Positions 15,735-26,349 of a stretch of DNA of 64,000 nucleotides are shown here, one piece after another. The number at the start of each line of letters is the position of its first letter. The first letter of the stretch is position 1. The stretch is from assembly GCF_000208745.1 (NCBI RefSeq), contig NC_030855.1, positions 18,737,881 through 18,801,880 on the forward strand, read 5' to 3'. Position numbers and translations under genes: made by a program. The notes under the pieces were generated by a model. The model was not told where the DNA came from and did not search any database. It was given only the letters and a program-made list of their open reading frames with translations. The DNA comes from Theobroma cacao (lineage: Eukaryota; Streptophyta; Magnoliopsida; Malvales; Malvaceae).

Positions 15735-18700
15735 ATTGGTATCAGAGAACGAACGAGATGTTTTAAGTGAAAGAGGAAAAATAGTGACCACACAGAGTGC
15801 ACCACAAGACCATCAAAGATTTAATGAGTTAGAGGCTATGATGGCCGCAATAAAAGCTCAGATGATCCTACATAAGCAGCTAAATGAAATTGAGACAGTC
15901 CAGCGAGAATTATCAAAAATGATAAATACCTTGAGTGATGAGACCAGGGATGCGTTGAGCACTCTCGAAGGTAAGTTTGGAGAATTAAAAGCTCAAGTAA
16001 ACGTTTTGATTATTACTACAGGTAATGACACTATAAATCCCAAAGATTGAGAGAAAAAAGTTAAAGTATCAAAGCCCAAGCGATATGAAAAGGCTAGAGA
16101 TGCAAAGAAGCTGGAAAACTTTCTTTTTGATATTCAGTAGTACTTTCGAGATGTGCATATTGAATTAAAGGAAGACAAGGTGACGATGGTTGCAATGTAT
16201 CTTATAAGGGACTTGAAATTATGGTGGCATTCTAAATTTTTCAATGGCGAATGCCACATACAGACAAAGATGGACCTGAAGTGATAATTGAAGAATCATT
16301 TTTTTCTTGAGAATGTAAAGTACATGGCTCTGAGGAAATTATTAGAGTTGACGCAAACCGGGTCAGTAAGAGAATTTGTGCAAAACTTCTTTACCCTAAT
16401 GTTAAATATTAGGGACATGACCAAGAAAGATAAGTTGTTTTATTTTTTCGAAGGTCTAAACCTTGGGCGAGGACAGAGTTACACAAAAGGTATAAGACGT
16501 AACTGTAACAATGGCGGTTGTTGACCGTCTTACTGATTATAGTAATAACTCACATAAATAAAAAGACCTTTATCAAGAATCAGTAGTTTGAGCTCCAACA
16601 ACAAGGCAAAATAACCACGAGTTAGCAAACCTTCAAATAAGGGATAGCCTGCTCGAGACACACCCCAACCAAGAATAACTAAGCTGAGCTGAGCTGTATG
16701 GCTTCAAACCTTTAGGCACAATATCTTTTTTTTTTTTTTTTTGCAATGAACATCATCAAGTAACTGATTGTTCACATTAAGCAGTTCTTAATGCAATATG
16801 TACAACTAATGTGGAAGCGCCTTAAGCTCAGACCCTAGTTGAGGAAGTCAAGGAAGAGCCGGCACGTATGGATTTTATTCAGTTCTTTAGTGCACTACAA
16901 GCGCAATTGAAAAAGATGAAACAAGAACCTCAACAAGGTTTCATGTATCTGGATGTGTTAGTTAATGATAAAAAGACCAAGGCAATGCTTGACATAAGGG
17001 CCTACGATACCTTCATTGCCCCGAGAGATGAAAAAAGATGCGAACTCAAGGTTGAGAAGGACTTCAGGCAAATGAAAGTTGTCAACTCGTCAACCTCAGT
17101 TATCATGGGAAACTCTAAAGACGTAAAGGTTAAGATTGGTTCTTAGGAATGGAAGATGAACATGATTGTAACCTTTATAAATGACTTTGATTTTATCTTG
17201 GGCTTGAATTTTATGACTAAAGCACAAGCCATCACATTCCCTGTTACGAGTTATCTAATGTTTTTCGAGGAACAACCATGTATGGTACCGATTACAATTC
17301 TACCTAAAAGTGAAAAGATGATTATATCAGCTATCCAAGTAAAGGATCAAGAAAAGAGAGCCCTTTTATGTAGCCATGCCCATCTACAAAGGTAGATATA
17401 GCATAAATCTAATACCCAATGGAGTGAAACTGGGTTTGGAAGAATTTCAAGATATGATACCAGAATAGCTACTTAAGGTCCTACCACCTCGACGAGCTAT
17501 TGATCACAAGATAGAATTACCCTCAAGCGTCAAGCTGCTTGCAAAACGGTTATACAGGATGGCTCCCCCAAAGTTAGTAGAGCTAAAAATGTAATTGGAC
17601 GAACTGATCCAAGCCTAATTCGTCCAACCATCAAAGGCACCTTTTAGGGCTCTAGTACTATTTTAAAAGAAGTAATACAGGAGTTTGCAGTTGTGCGTAG
17701 ATTACCGAGCTCTTAACAAAGTTACAATCAAGAAGAAATATCCAATTCCTCTTATACTGGATCTCTTCAACCAGTTAAGTCTTGTAAAGTACTTTTTTAA
17801 ATTAAATTTCAGATCGGGCTACTATCAAGTAAGAGTTGCCTAGGGAGATGTACCGAAAACCATCTACATGACTCGATATGGTGTATTTGAATTTCTTGTT
17901 ATGCCTTTTGGACTAACTAATGCCTCTGCCACTTTTTTCACATTGATGAATCAGGTTTTCAATTATTATTTGGACAAGTTAGTGGTAATCTACTTGGATG
18001 ATATCATGGTGTATATTCAACCTTAAAAGAGCATCAAAGGCACTTGCAGTAATTCTTTCAAAGGTTACGCGATAACCAGTTGTATGTGAAATGAGAGAAA
18101 TGTGCATTTGCATAAACCTGAATTCAGTTCTTTGGCCACATAATAGAACAAGGGCACATCTAAATGGATATGCAGAAAGTGAAGGCCATCAAAGAGTGGC
18201 CACCCCTTAGAATACAATTGACTTCGTTCATTCTTAAAGCTAGCCAATTATTGTCAAAGATTTGTGAAAGGATGTTCAAACAGAACGATAATACTCACAA
18301 AATTGCTAAAAAAAAGACAAAAGTGGAGTTGGACATCATAGTGCCAAGAAGCTTTTGAAGGCTTGAAAGATGCGATGATGACGGACCTTATTTTAGCACT
18401 CTTTGATATTGAAAAGCCTTTCGAGGTATAAATAGATGTATTAAACTTTGCTCTTAGAGAAGTTTTATTACAAGAAGGACACCTAACGTTTGAACATTGT
18501 AAGTTGAATAAAGCTGAGAGAAGATACACGACATAAAAGAAAGAACTACTAGCAATGATTCACTATTTACGGGCTTGACGACACTACTTGCTAAGATCGT
18601 AATTAATAGTTAAGATCAACAACACCATCATAAGCCACTTCCTCACATAACCAAAACTTACAGCCAAGCAAGCAAGATGGCAGGAGTTCATGGTCGAGTT

Positions 18701-20265
18701 TGATTTCTCCTTAGAGCATAAAGTTGAAAAGGCAAACTATGTCGTAAACATCCACAATAGGAAGGCCAAATTTACAGCTCTCAGAGTAATCGCAACAATG
18801 ACAGCTAGCAAAGTGGACTACAGATATTCGTAATCTTATTGAAGAAAACTTGCATCAAGATCCCCAAGTAATCACCTTGAGTCGAAAATGGACTCCTGCT
18901 AATGAAAGGATCATGCATATTTGTTCCAAGAGCAAGGGAGTTGAGGCAGAAGTTGATGTGGGAATGTCATGACACCCCTTGATCAGGACATCCAAGCTAA
19001 CAACAGACTGTTGCACTACTGAAATAAGGTTACTATTGACCTCATATGTGGCAGGATGTGATGGATTATTGCAAGACATGCCTCATCTGCCAATAAGACA
19101 AAGTGAACAAACAAATACCGACGGGAATGCCCGAACCTCCATTAGTGCCTACCAAACCATGGAAAAGTTTTTCTCTCGACTTCATAATAGCACTTATCAA
19201 AGTAGGAGATATGACAACAATCTTGTTAGTGGTGGATCGTTTCTCAAAGTACGTGATGTTCATTTCAGTGTAGAAGTTTGGTTTTGCAAAAGAAATGGCT
19301 CGTACAATTTTTAAACATATGGTAAAATATTGAAGTGTTCTTAAGAACATTATCAATGATAGGGATTCAAGGTTTATTGGTTTCTTTTAGAAAGAGCCTT
19401 TCAAGCTATTAGGGTTAAAACTCAACATATCTTCCAATTATCACCCGCAAATAGATGGTCAGATAGAATGCTTCAATGGGTTGCTAAAAGAATATCTATA
19501 ACACTTTGTACAAGTGAATCAGAATAATTGGTCCAACCTGCTAGATATGGCTTAGCTATGTCTCAATTCATAGAAAAGCTCAACCACTAATAAAACCCCT
19601 TTTAAAGTCATCACCGGACAACAACATAAACTTCCCCATACCTTAGTGGAATCATATAGCAGGAAGAGTTCCCGAGCGTTCACCTTTGTTAAGTAGTGGA
19701 GACAAAACACTAAAATCGCCAGAGCCTATTTAGAGCAAGCCTCTAGCCGCATGAAGAAGTGGGCAGATAAAGGTTGAAGGGAGCAACACTTTAAAGTGGG
19801 AGACTTGGTGCTAGTGAAGTTGGTACCTAAATAACTCCGATTATTAAGAAAAAAAGATCGAATATTAGTGTGAAAGTGTAAAGGTTTAGTACCGATTATG
19901 GCCAAGGTGGGGAAGACTTCTTGTAGGATTAATATGCCTAAGTGGATGAAGGTACACCTCATGTTTCATGTCAATAACTTGAAGTCGTTCCATGTAGATC
20001 CACGATATGCAAGTAAGAGTTAAGCCAGCAGAGCCACCATCAACACCAAGCCACTATTATAGCGCAATGTAGATAAGATTCCAGTAAAGAGGATGAAGAT
20101 AACCAACCAACGACTAACACAGGAGTATCTAGTGAGATGAGAAGGTTTAGGGCCAGATGAAATCACTTGGGAGAAAGAAGTCGATTTCTGCACCTTCAAG
20201 CAAAAGATTGAAGAATTCCAAGCCAACTAGTCAATTGGAACATCGACAGATTGAGTGGGGAAAGA
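15735..20265 (+). pseudogene. Gag-pol of gypsy A (multiply broken)
   Basis: It starts with a primer-binding site, ATTGGTATCAGAG, at 15735. Gag is seen at 15757-16530, and a zinc-knuckle remnant (FCNEHHQVTDC) follows a T-run near 16740. The protease region has DIRA where DTGA is expected (about 16990). Reverse transcriptase keeps [20 protein letters not shown] and an intact YLDD (17991-18002). RNase H lies at about 18390-18620. Integrase shows CLICQ, LDFI, NDRDSRF and QIECFNG. A chromodomain-like end is at about 20065-20230. The pol order PR-RT-RH-INT with a chromodomain identifies a chromovirus. Many stops and shifts make it inactive. Confidence 0.85.
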
Positions 20266-20841
20266 TATCATAAGCTAACCTTGTATAGGGCCATGACAAG
20301 ATAGAATTCTTTAGAAGTTTAAATCTTTTGTACTTCCAAGGGAGATGCCTCTTTTCAAACATTGTAATGGCACTTGGTAACATTTTTAAAAATACTTATT
20401 AAGTCTTTAAGGGAAAAACCCTATAGGAAAGGGATGTCCCCATCTCAAGCATTGTAATGGCTATTGATGAAATACTTGTAAAATATCTTAAACTCTTTAT
20501 AAAAGGTGAGCAGTCGACGAATTGTTGGGCTGCCTCACTAATAAAGATATGTTTGTAGTGAATTATCTAGTGTTGCCCCTATGGCCAAGAGTGTCTTGAT
20601 CCATTTGTACTCATTTATATATTAATGAAACATTTTTCTTTATGTGGCTCTAGTGGTTGAATATATTACACTTGAGATGCCCTATGATTTCAATGTGCGT
20701 TGCCTTAATCTAATTTGTGGCTATTGTTGATGTTTGTTCAGATATAAATGAGTTATTGACTAGTTTGTGTGGAAACATCCACTTAAGCACTGCAAGGACT
20801 ACTACATACTTAAGCAAAGGAGCATATTTTGTGACATCGTG

Positions 20842-21163
20842 CCTCACATGCGCTTAACTATTAACTTTATTTTCAGCAGTATTTTTTGTTTTGCTTGTGG
20901 TTTGTTGCATTAGGATTTGCACACGCACCTTGCAACTATGTGAGACCTTTCAAGTTGTTTGATTTCTTCTCTTTCCTTATAAGCAGTTGGTCTCGGTGGC
21001 ACTATTTTATGCTTTGGATGGCATTCCATATAAATATGAAAGGGTAATTGACCATGGGTCGTCTTCCCCAAAAATTTCTTAGCTTATTGTGTCTCTCACG
21101 CTCTAACCTCCATTAACAAACCTTCAAGCTTACAAAATACTTTTCATTTCCGAAATCTTAACA
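20842..21163 (+). repeat. Copia 5' LTR, right part
   Basis: This is the continuation of the split 5' LTR. It matches the 3' LTR from CCTCACACG to the end and terminates in TTAACA at 21163. A TATAAAT box lies at 21029-21035. The two parts together are about the same length as the 450-bp 3' LTR. Confidence 0.9.
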
Positions 21164-21177
21164 TGGTATCAAAGCAG
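21164..21177 (+). other. Copia primer-binding site
   Basis: TGGTATCAAAGCAG directly follows the 5' LTR end. It resembles the usual plant copia primer-binding site complementary to the 3' end of initiator tRNA-Met. Confidence 0.8.
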
Positions 21178-21243
21178 AAATCTTAAGGGACCACTCTTTT
21201 TCCATTTCTTTATTCTTTTCTCTTCATTTTCTCTTAATCCATT

Positions 21244-22128
21244 ATGACTTCTGGTTTCAATTCCTCTGCTCCACCCAAGTTTATTGGAGAAAACTACTAT
21301 TTCTGGTGTGTGAAGATAAAGTTTTACCTCTGAGCCTTCACTCTCTAGAAAGTAGTGGAATCTGATGAAGAAACTATTTAAAAGAGAGCTAATCCAACGC
21401 TTGCTCAAATCAGACAATGTGAAGAAGATAAAGTGAAAAGATGTAAGGCTTTATCTTGTTTACACTTGGTGTTTTTCTGATAAAATTTTTGCTAAAGTTA
21501 TGCATCTGAAAAATCCTAAGGCATTATGGGATTATTTGAAAGATGAGTTTTTTGGAGTGAAAAAACTAGGAAGATACAAGCCTTCAACTTAATTTCGAAA
21601 TTTGAAATGTTAATAATGGAGGATGATGAAAATATTAAAGATTTTTCTGGGAAAATGATCGGGCTAGTGAATCAGCTTAGAATGTGAGGGAGGGAAATGA
21701 CAGAAGAAATACTTATTGAGTAAAATGCTCATTAGCGTACCTGAAAGATATGAGTTTAAGGTGTCTTCATTAGAAGATTTTAAAGACCTATAATAGCTCA
21801 CTTTGAAGGAGCTTGTTAATGCAAGGGTTGGGAGCTAGGAATGGCTTTTAGAAAAAAAGTTTCACTGAGTCTGCTTTAGTTGTTAAAACCAGAAATGGAA
21901 AATCTAGTAGCAGTAGCACTAGGAAACATGAAGGTGATAAAAAAGATAAGGTTAAGAAGGTAGATGATTTACTTATTCTAGTCCTAATGGAGATTTCTTA
22001 GATGATTTCAAAGCTAAAATGACAAAAGAGTTTGACATGAGTGATTTGGGAAAAATGTCATACTTTCTAGGATTGTAGATTGAGCAATGTTCTGATTTTA
22101 TTTCTCTGCATCAAAAGAAATATGTAAG
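21244..22128 (+). pseudogene. Copia gag fused by deletion to the reverse-transcriptase core
   Basis: From ATG 21244 the frame reads MTSGFNSSAPPKFIGENYYF, the typical N-terminus of a copia gag (UBN2-type). It is broken by stops such as the one after KIKFYL and by frameshifts. Near 21958 the charged gag tail jumps straight to VDDLLI, the YVDD motif region of reverse transcriptase, so protease, integrase and the reverse-transcriptase palm are missing. It continues with MTKEFDMSDLGKMSYFLG and QKKYV, then is cut by solo LTR D. Confidence 0.8.
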
Positions 22129-22213
22129 TGTAGACACCTAAATAAACAAAATTAAAATTAAATTAAATAAAATAAAATAAATAAATAAAATAAATAATAA
22201 TTAAAAAAAATGA

Positions 22214-22239
22214 GATGGCTGGGCGTACGCCCAGCCATC
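22214..22239. repeat. 26-bp perfect palindrome in LTR D
   Basis: GATGGCTGGGCGT is followed at once by its reverse complement. The dyad is centred between 22226 and 22227. A longer version occurs at 22911. Confidence 0.95.
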
Positions 22240-22264
22240 CCATCCCCCACCCACTACGCGTGAT

Positions 22265-22305
22265 GGGGGTTCTGGCCACCAACTCCAGGGGGTGCCAGAA
22301 CCCCC
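22265..22305. repeat. 12-bp-stem hairpin in LTR D
   Basis: GGGGGTTCTGGC (22265-22276) pairs with GCCAGAACCCCC (22294-22305) across a 17-nt loop. The copy after the gap (22975-23015) has one mismatch in the stem. Confidence 0.9.
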
Positions 22306-22307
22306 TC

Positions 22308-22910
22308 NNNNNNNNNNNNNNNNNNNNNNNNNNNNNNNNNNNNNNNNNNNNNNNNNNNNNNNNNNNNNNNNNNNNNNNNNNNNNNNNNNNNNNNNNNNNN
22401 NNNNNNNNNNNNNNNNNNNNNNNNNNNNNNNNNNNNNNNNNNNNNNNNNNNNNNNNNNNNNNNNNNNNNNNNNNNNNNNNNNNNNNNNNNNNNNNNNNNN
22501 NNNNNNNNNNNNNNNNNNNNNNNNNNNNNNNNNNNNNNNNNNNNNNNNNNNNNNNNNNNNNNNNNNNNNNNNNNNNNNNNNNNNNNNNNNNNNNNNNNNN
22601 NNNNNNNNNNNNNNNNNNNNNNNNNNNNNNNNNNNNNNNNNNNNNNNNNNNNNNNNNNNNNNNNNNNNNNNNNNNNNNNNNNNNNNNNNNNNNNNNNNNN
22701 NNNNNNNNNNNNNNNNNNNNNNNNNNNNNNNNNNNNNNNNNNNNNNNNNNNNNNNNNNNNNNNNNNNNNNNNNNNNNNNNNNNNNNNNNNNNNNNNNNNN
22801 NNNNNNNNNNNNNNNNNNNNNNNNNNNNNNNNNNNNNNNNNNNNNNNNNNNNNNNNNNNNNNNNNNNNNNNNNNNNNNNNNNNNNNNNNNNNNNNNNNNN
22901 NNNNNNNNNN
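22308..22910. other. Assembly gap (603 N)
   Basis: A run of N within LTR D. The roughly 94 bp just before it are repeated just after it, with an 11-bp indel and a few substitutions. The gap may therefore hide a tandem repeat or may be two overlapping contig ends that were not merged. Open frames reported across it are artefacts. Confidence 0.98.
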
Positions 22911-22940
22911 GGGATGGCTGGGCGTACGCCCAGCCATCCC
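22911..22940. repeat. 30-bp perfect palindrome in LTR D (second copy)
   Basis: GGGATGGCTGGGCGT is followed directly by its exact reverse complement. It is the same element as at 22214, one half-turn longer, and recurs with one mismatch at 63952-63981. Confidence 0.95.
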
Positions 22941-23017
22941 TTCGCCATCCCATCCCCCACCCACTACGCGTGATGGGGGTTCTGGCCACCAACTCCAGGG
23001 GGTGCCAAAACCCCCTC

Positions 23018-23049
23018 GCCGGGTTGTCCAAAAAATTGGACAACCCGGC
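23018..23049. repeat. 14-bp-stem, 4-nt-loop hairpin in LTR D
   Basis: GCCGGGTTGTCCAA (23018-23031) and its reverse complement (23036-23049) flank AAAA. This is the third consecutive strong inverted repeat in about 140 bp. Confidence 0.95.
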
Positions 23050-23476
23050 TCTTTAAAAACCCTGCAAAAAAAGAGAGATGGACCAGCAGTTAACCACAAA
23101 AAGAAAAAAATCAAAAAAATCAAAAAAAGGAAAAAATTCGATTGGGGTTTCAACCGGGGATTTGTTTCGGTTTGGGGGAGAAAGATCGGTGAGTGGTGAA
23201 GGGAAAGGGGGCTGTGGAGTGCTGGTCACCGGCGGGAGAAAGCTTGAACCCGTTTGGGTCATCGCCGACCGAAGGCAAAAGGGGGTGCTCGATCCGTCGA
23301 TCAGAAGGGAAGAGGTGCGCTCAAGAGAGGGTCGGAGGAAGCCGACGAGAGATTTGGGGAGAGAAGACGGGACGCCGGCGCCGGCAAAGAAGGGAGGTTT
23401 TTTATAGAGAAGGGAGAGGGTGCGGCTAGAGAGAGAAACTGAAAGGCTGAAAATGAGAGGAAAAGACAAAAACGGG

Positions 23477-23485
23477 ATTTATATA
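23477..23485 (-). promoter_or_regulatory. Putative LTR D TATA box (minus strand)
   Basis: On the minus strand the sequence reads TATATAAAT, followed by a CT-rich leader of about 300 bp (down to about 23110). On its upstream side, at 23550-23563, lies the 14-bp palindrome AAACGACGTCGTTT with an ACGT core. This arrangement looks like a core promoter reading leftward. It would mean the LTR lies in minus orientation. Confidence 0.4.
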
Positions 23486-24457
23486 CCCGAGTTTAGGGCT
23501 TAAAACGGTGTCGTTTCGGCAGAAGGAAGAATTCAAAAGGTCGACGCCAAAACGACGTCGTTTGAGGGAGCCCCCAGAGCCCCAAAACGGTGCGTTCAGG
23601 AGAGGGCCAAGCGGACCAAGGAAGCGGGCCAGGCAGACCTCCGCGCAGCCCAGACAACTTGGGCCATCCTTCCGGCCCAAGCAAGGTGAGGCCTTACCCA
23701 TTTCTTGTGGATTTGGGCCTATCTAGTTTATTTTAATTGTTTGCTTAGCTTTAATAAAGATATGTAAATAATAAAAAATATTAATATTATAAATATATTT
23801 GAAGGCTTGCAAAAAAATAAAATAAATAATAATAATAATAGTAATTCATGATGCAAATATACATATATATACTATATTATATTTTTAGATAAAAAAATAA
23901 AAAAATATATAAAATAATAATAAAAAAAATAATGATAATAATAAAATGAAAAATAAATAAATAATAATAATAAATAATATAATTGGAAGAAAATATTTGA
24001 GTATTACCACCAAAAAGGGGGCAAAGAGTTGCCTCTTTCCGGTGGATATTTTCGGGTACGAAGTCAGAGACGGATTTTCACCGAAGCGTCGGGATAAATC
24101 CGAACTCTAAACTCCAAAACCTATTAAGCCTAATAATCATTGTTAGAAAACAATATATATGGAAAATTTTGTTAATTTAAATAAATATTACTAAACAATC
24201 CAATCGTTTAAAGATTAATTAATTATTTATTAGACAAGCTTTGTAATCAAGTAAAAATTGGCCAACAACAAATATGGATTTAAATAGACAACTAAAAGTA
24301 AAGTACAAATAAATAAATAAAAAATAACAAATAATCAAAATTTTTAAATAATCAATAAACGCGTGCATATAGATACCATCATTTTATTCTGTCATTGCAC
24401 GCCACTCTTATTTTGCATATGGTGCGGGAATCCCGATGATGGGATTTCTCCGAGGAG

Positions 24458-24622
24458 CTCGTAGAGACGAGTTCTTCCGGGGATATCTCTAGGTGAGGAG
24501 AATTTCGAGACTTCANNNNNNNNNNNNNNNNNNNNNNNNNNNNNNNNNNNNNNNNNNNNNNNNNCTCGTAGAGACGAGTTCTTCCGGGGATATCTCTAGG
24601 TGAGGAGGATTTCGAGACTTCA
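24458..24622. repeat. 58-bp direct repeat flanking a 49-N gap
   Basis: The segment 24458-24515 is repeated at 24565-24622 with one difference. The two copies abut an N run at 24516-24564 on either side. It contains CTCGTAGAGACGAG, a small inverted repeat. It may be a real tandem repeat or an unmerged contig overlap. Confidence 0.85.
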
Positions 24623-25106
24623 CCAAAGCGTTGGGATAGTCTTCGAATAATTTTCCAATAAAAGATTACCGACTCCATCATTTAAAATAAACAAGTCACG
24701 ACATCATTCTACGCTTGCATCATATGCATACGTAAAACCAAGTGAAAAACTCAGTCTGACAATTCAATAAAATTCAATTAATAAAATAGGGATTAAACTA
24801 AGAAAAGGCTATGTTAAGATAACTTAAGATTAAATGGTACCGTTCGTAGAACGGGCATCACGAAGGTGCTAACCCTTCTCCGTGCGTAACCGCACTCCCG
24901 AACCCACCTCTAAAAAAAAACGTGGACCAGTTTTCGTTCTTTCGACGGACCTAAAATTAATTTAGGATTCCGTCGATTAAGAATCGGGTTAATAGGTGAC
25001 CAATCACACCTTAGATAAACATGATTGGTGGCGACTCTCACACCCACACGATTTTAATTGTGGCCCGCGTCTGGCGGACGGGTTCCCGGACCCGCACGTC
25101 ACGACA

Positions 25107-25880
25107 GTAAGAGAGCTGTTGAAGAAATTTAGAATGGGAGAGTGCAAGCCTGTGTCAACTCCAGTGGTGGTTGGAAGCAAGCTAAGGAAGCAAAAGGTGC
25201 TGAAGCTAAGGTTACACAATATAGAAGAATTATTGGTTGTCTGTTATATCTTTCAGCTTCCAAGCCTGACATAATGTTTGCTACCAACCTCTTTTCCAAA
25301 TTTGTGCAGGCACCTACTAATTTGCACTTGATGGCTACACAAAGAGTCCTAAGGTATGTGAAGGGAACTTTAAGCTTTGGTGTTAAGTTCTATAAAACTG
25401 ATAGGAAGTAACTTGAAGAGTATTCAGATAGTGATTGGGCTGGGAGTTTAGAAGATTCTAAGAGCAGCCGTGGGTACTGTTTTACATTTGGCAATGCTAT
25501 ATTCTCATGAAATTCTAAAAAGCAAGACATTGTTGCTCAATCCTCTGCCGAAGCAGAGTATGTATCAGCTACAGCAACAGCTAATCAAGCCTTATGGCTT
25601 AGGAAGATATTGCTAGATCTGACGGTGAAGTTAGAAGAACCTACTGTTCTCTGGGTTGATAATTAGTGAGCTATTGAGATGGTTGACAATCCGATTATGA
25701 TGGAAGAACTAAGCACACTTGGGTTAAATTTCATGCCATCAGAGAGGCAGTTAGAAACAAAGATATTTTAATCAGGTATTGCAACACTCATGACCAGATA
25801 TCTGACACTTTTACAAAAGCATTGAGCAAGGAAAAGTTTGAAGAATTGAGAGTGAAGCTTGGGATCTGCAAAATTGTTCT
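25107..25880 (+). pseudogene. Copia reverse-transcriptase end and RNase H
   Basis: The copia pol continues after LTR D with RELLKKFRMGECKPVSTP. The C-terminal reverse-transcriptase/RNase H region follows: SASKPDIMFATNLFSKF, QRVLRYVKGT, YSDSDWAG (RNase H Asp), QSSAEAEYVSA (Glu) and WVDN. Frameshifts (for example near 25165 and 25210) and stops (for example after KTDRK near 25410) break it. The segment ends next to a purine-rich tract. Confidence 0.85.
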
Positions 25881-25890
25881 TCTGGAGGTG
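25881..25890 (+). other. Copia polypurine tract
   Basis: TCTGGAGGTG lies immediately before the 3' LTR start. It is the usual position and composition of the plus-strand priming site of copia elements. Confidence 0.6.
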
Positions 25891-26340
25891 TGTTGAGAAG
25901 AAGAACCCATTTTGCTGAGCTTGGTGCAAATGACACAAAAGCCCTTTGATTTGATTTAGTAAAAAGCTAAGAGTGCTGCCTGCACATTTTTTTTTTATTT
26001 CTGTTTTGTTAGGTCGTGCCTCACACGCTTGACCATTGACTTTATTCTCGGCAGCATTTTTTGTTTTGCTTGTGGTTTGTCACATTGGGATCTGCAGGCA
26101 CACTTTACCACTGTGTGGATCCCTTCATATTGTTTGATTTCTTCTTTTTCCTTGCAACCCGTTGGTCTCCACGGCACCGTTTTATGCTTTGGATGATATT
26201 CAGTATAAATGTCTAAGGGTAATTGACCGTGGCAAGTCTTCTCCAAAAATCTCTTAGCTCATTGTTTCTCTCTCACTCTCTGACCTCCATTAACATACCT
26301 CCAAGCTTACAAAATACTTTTCATTTTAAAAATATTAACA
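25891..26340 (+). repeat. Copia 3' LTR, next to the RLK start codon
   Basis: A complete 450-bp LTR, TGTTGAGAAG...ATATTAACA. It carries TATAAAT at 26204-26210, 140 bp upstream of the receptor-kinase ATG, and lies in the same orientation as that gene. It could supply the gene's promoter or its 5' UTR; this is inference from position. Confidence 0.9.
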
Positions 26341-26349
26341 AAAACAGAC

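Larger units (their letters stand above)
9037..20836 (+). mobile_element. Ty3/gypsy chromovirus A, inserted in the copia 5' LTR
   Basis: The LTRs start at 9037 (TTTCATGAG, decayed from TGTCATGAG) and end at 20836 (GTGACA). The target duplication is TCATG (9032-9036) against TCGTG (20837-20841). The 5' LTR is 9037-9562 plus 15686-15734, because element B lies inside it. The 3' LTR is 20266-20836 (571 bp), preceded by the purine tract GAGTGGGGAAAGA. Gag, protease, reverse transcriptase, RNase H, integrase and a chromodomain lie between, in that order, all heavily mutated. Confidence 0.88.
22129..25106. mobile_element. Solo LTR D (long LTR, TGTAGACACC...CACGACA)
   Basis: The element is bounded by TG (22129) and CA (25106) with a perfect 5-bp duplication GTAAG at 22124-22128 and 25107-25111. 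Removing it restores a continuous copia frame (QKKYV joined to RELLKKF), which proves the insertion boundaries. It is about 2.98 kb including two runs of N, and no internal coding region is visible, so it is read as a solo LTR of a Ty3/gypsy-like element. It has simple AT-rich tracts around a GC-rich core (about 22213-23700) rich in inverted repeats. A second copy of its first bases starts at 63831. Confidence 0.85.
8905..26340 (+). mobile_element. Ty1/copia retrotransposon, defective, outermost element of the nest
   Basis: The 5' LTR starts TGTTAAGAAG at 8905 and the 3' LTR (25891-26340) ends ATATTAACA. The 5-bp duplication AAAAC is present at 8900-8904 and again at 26341-26345. The 5' LTR is split by gypsy element A, and the internal region is split by solo LTR D. 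Without its insertions the element would be about 2.65 kb. It lacks protease, integrase and most of reverse transcriptase because of an internal deletion near 21958. It is a non-autonomous relic inserted in the 5' UTR of the receptor kinase at 26350, in the same orientation as that gene. Confidence 0.9.

Noticed and set aside
22163..23153. Five long open frames of about 250-300 codons, on both strands
   Set aside because: They run through 603 N and consist mostly of unknown residues; the readable ends are LTR sequence.
23053..23469. 138-codon minus-strand frame and overlapping plus-strand frames
   Set aside because: They lie in the GC-rich, CT-rich leader of LTR D, have low complexity, no ATG start for the longest one, and no recognisable domain.
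22129..25106. An integrated pararetrovirus instead of an LTR
   Set aside because: TG...CA ends and a perfect 5-bp target duplication identify an LTR insertion; there is no pararetroviral coding sequence.
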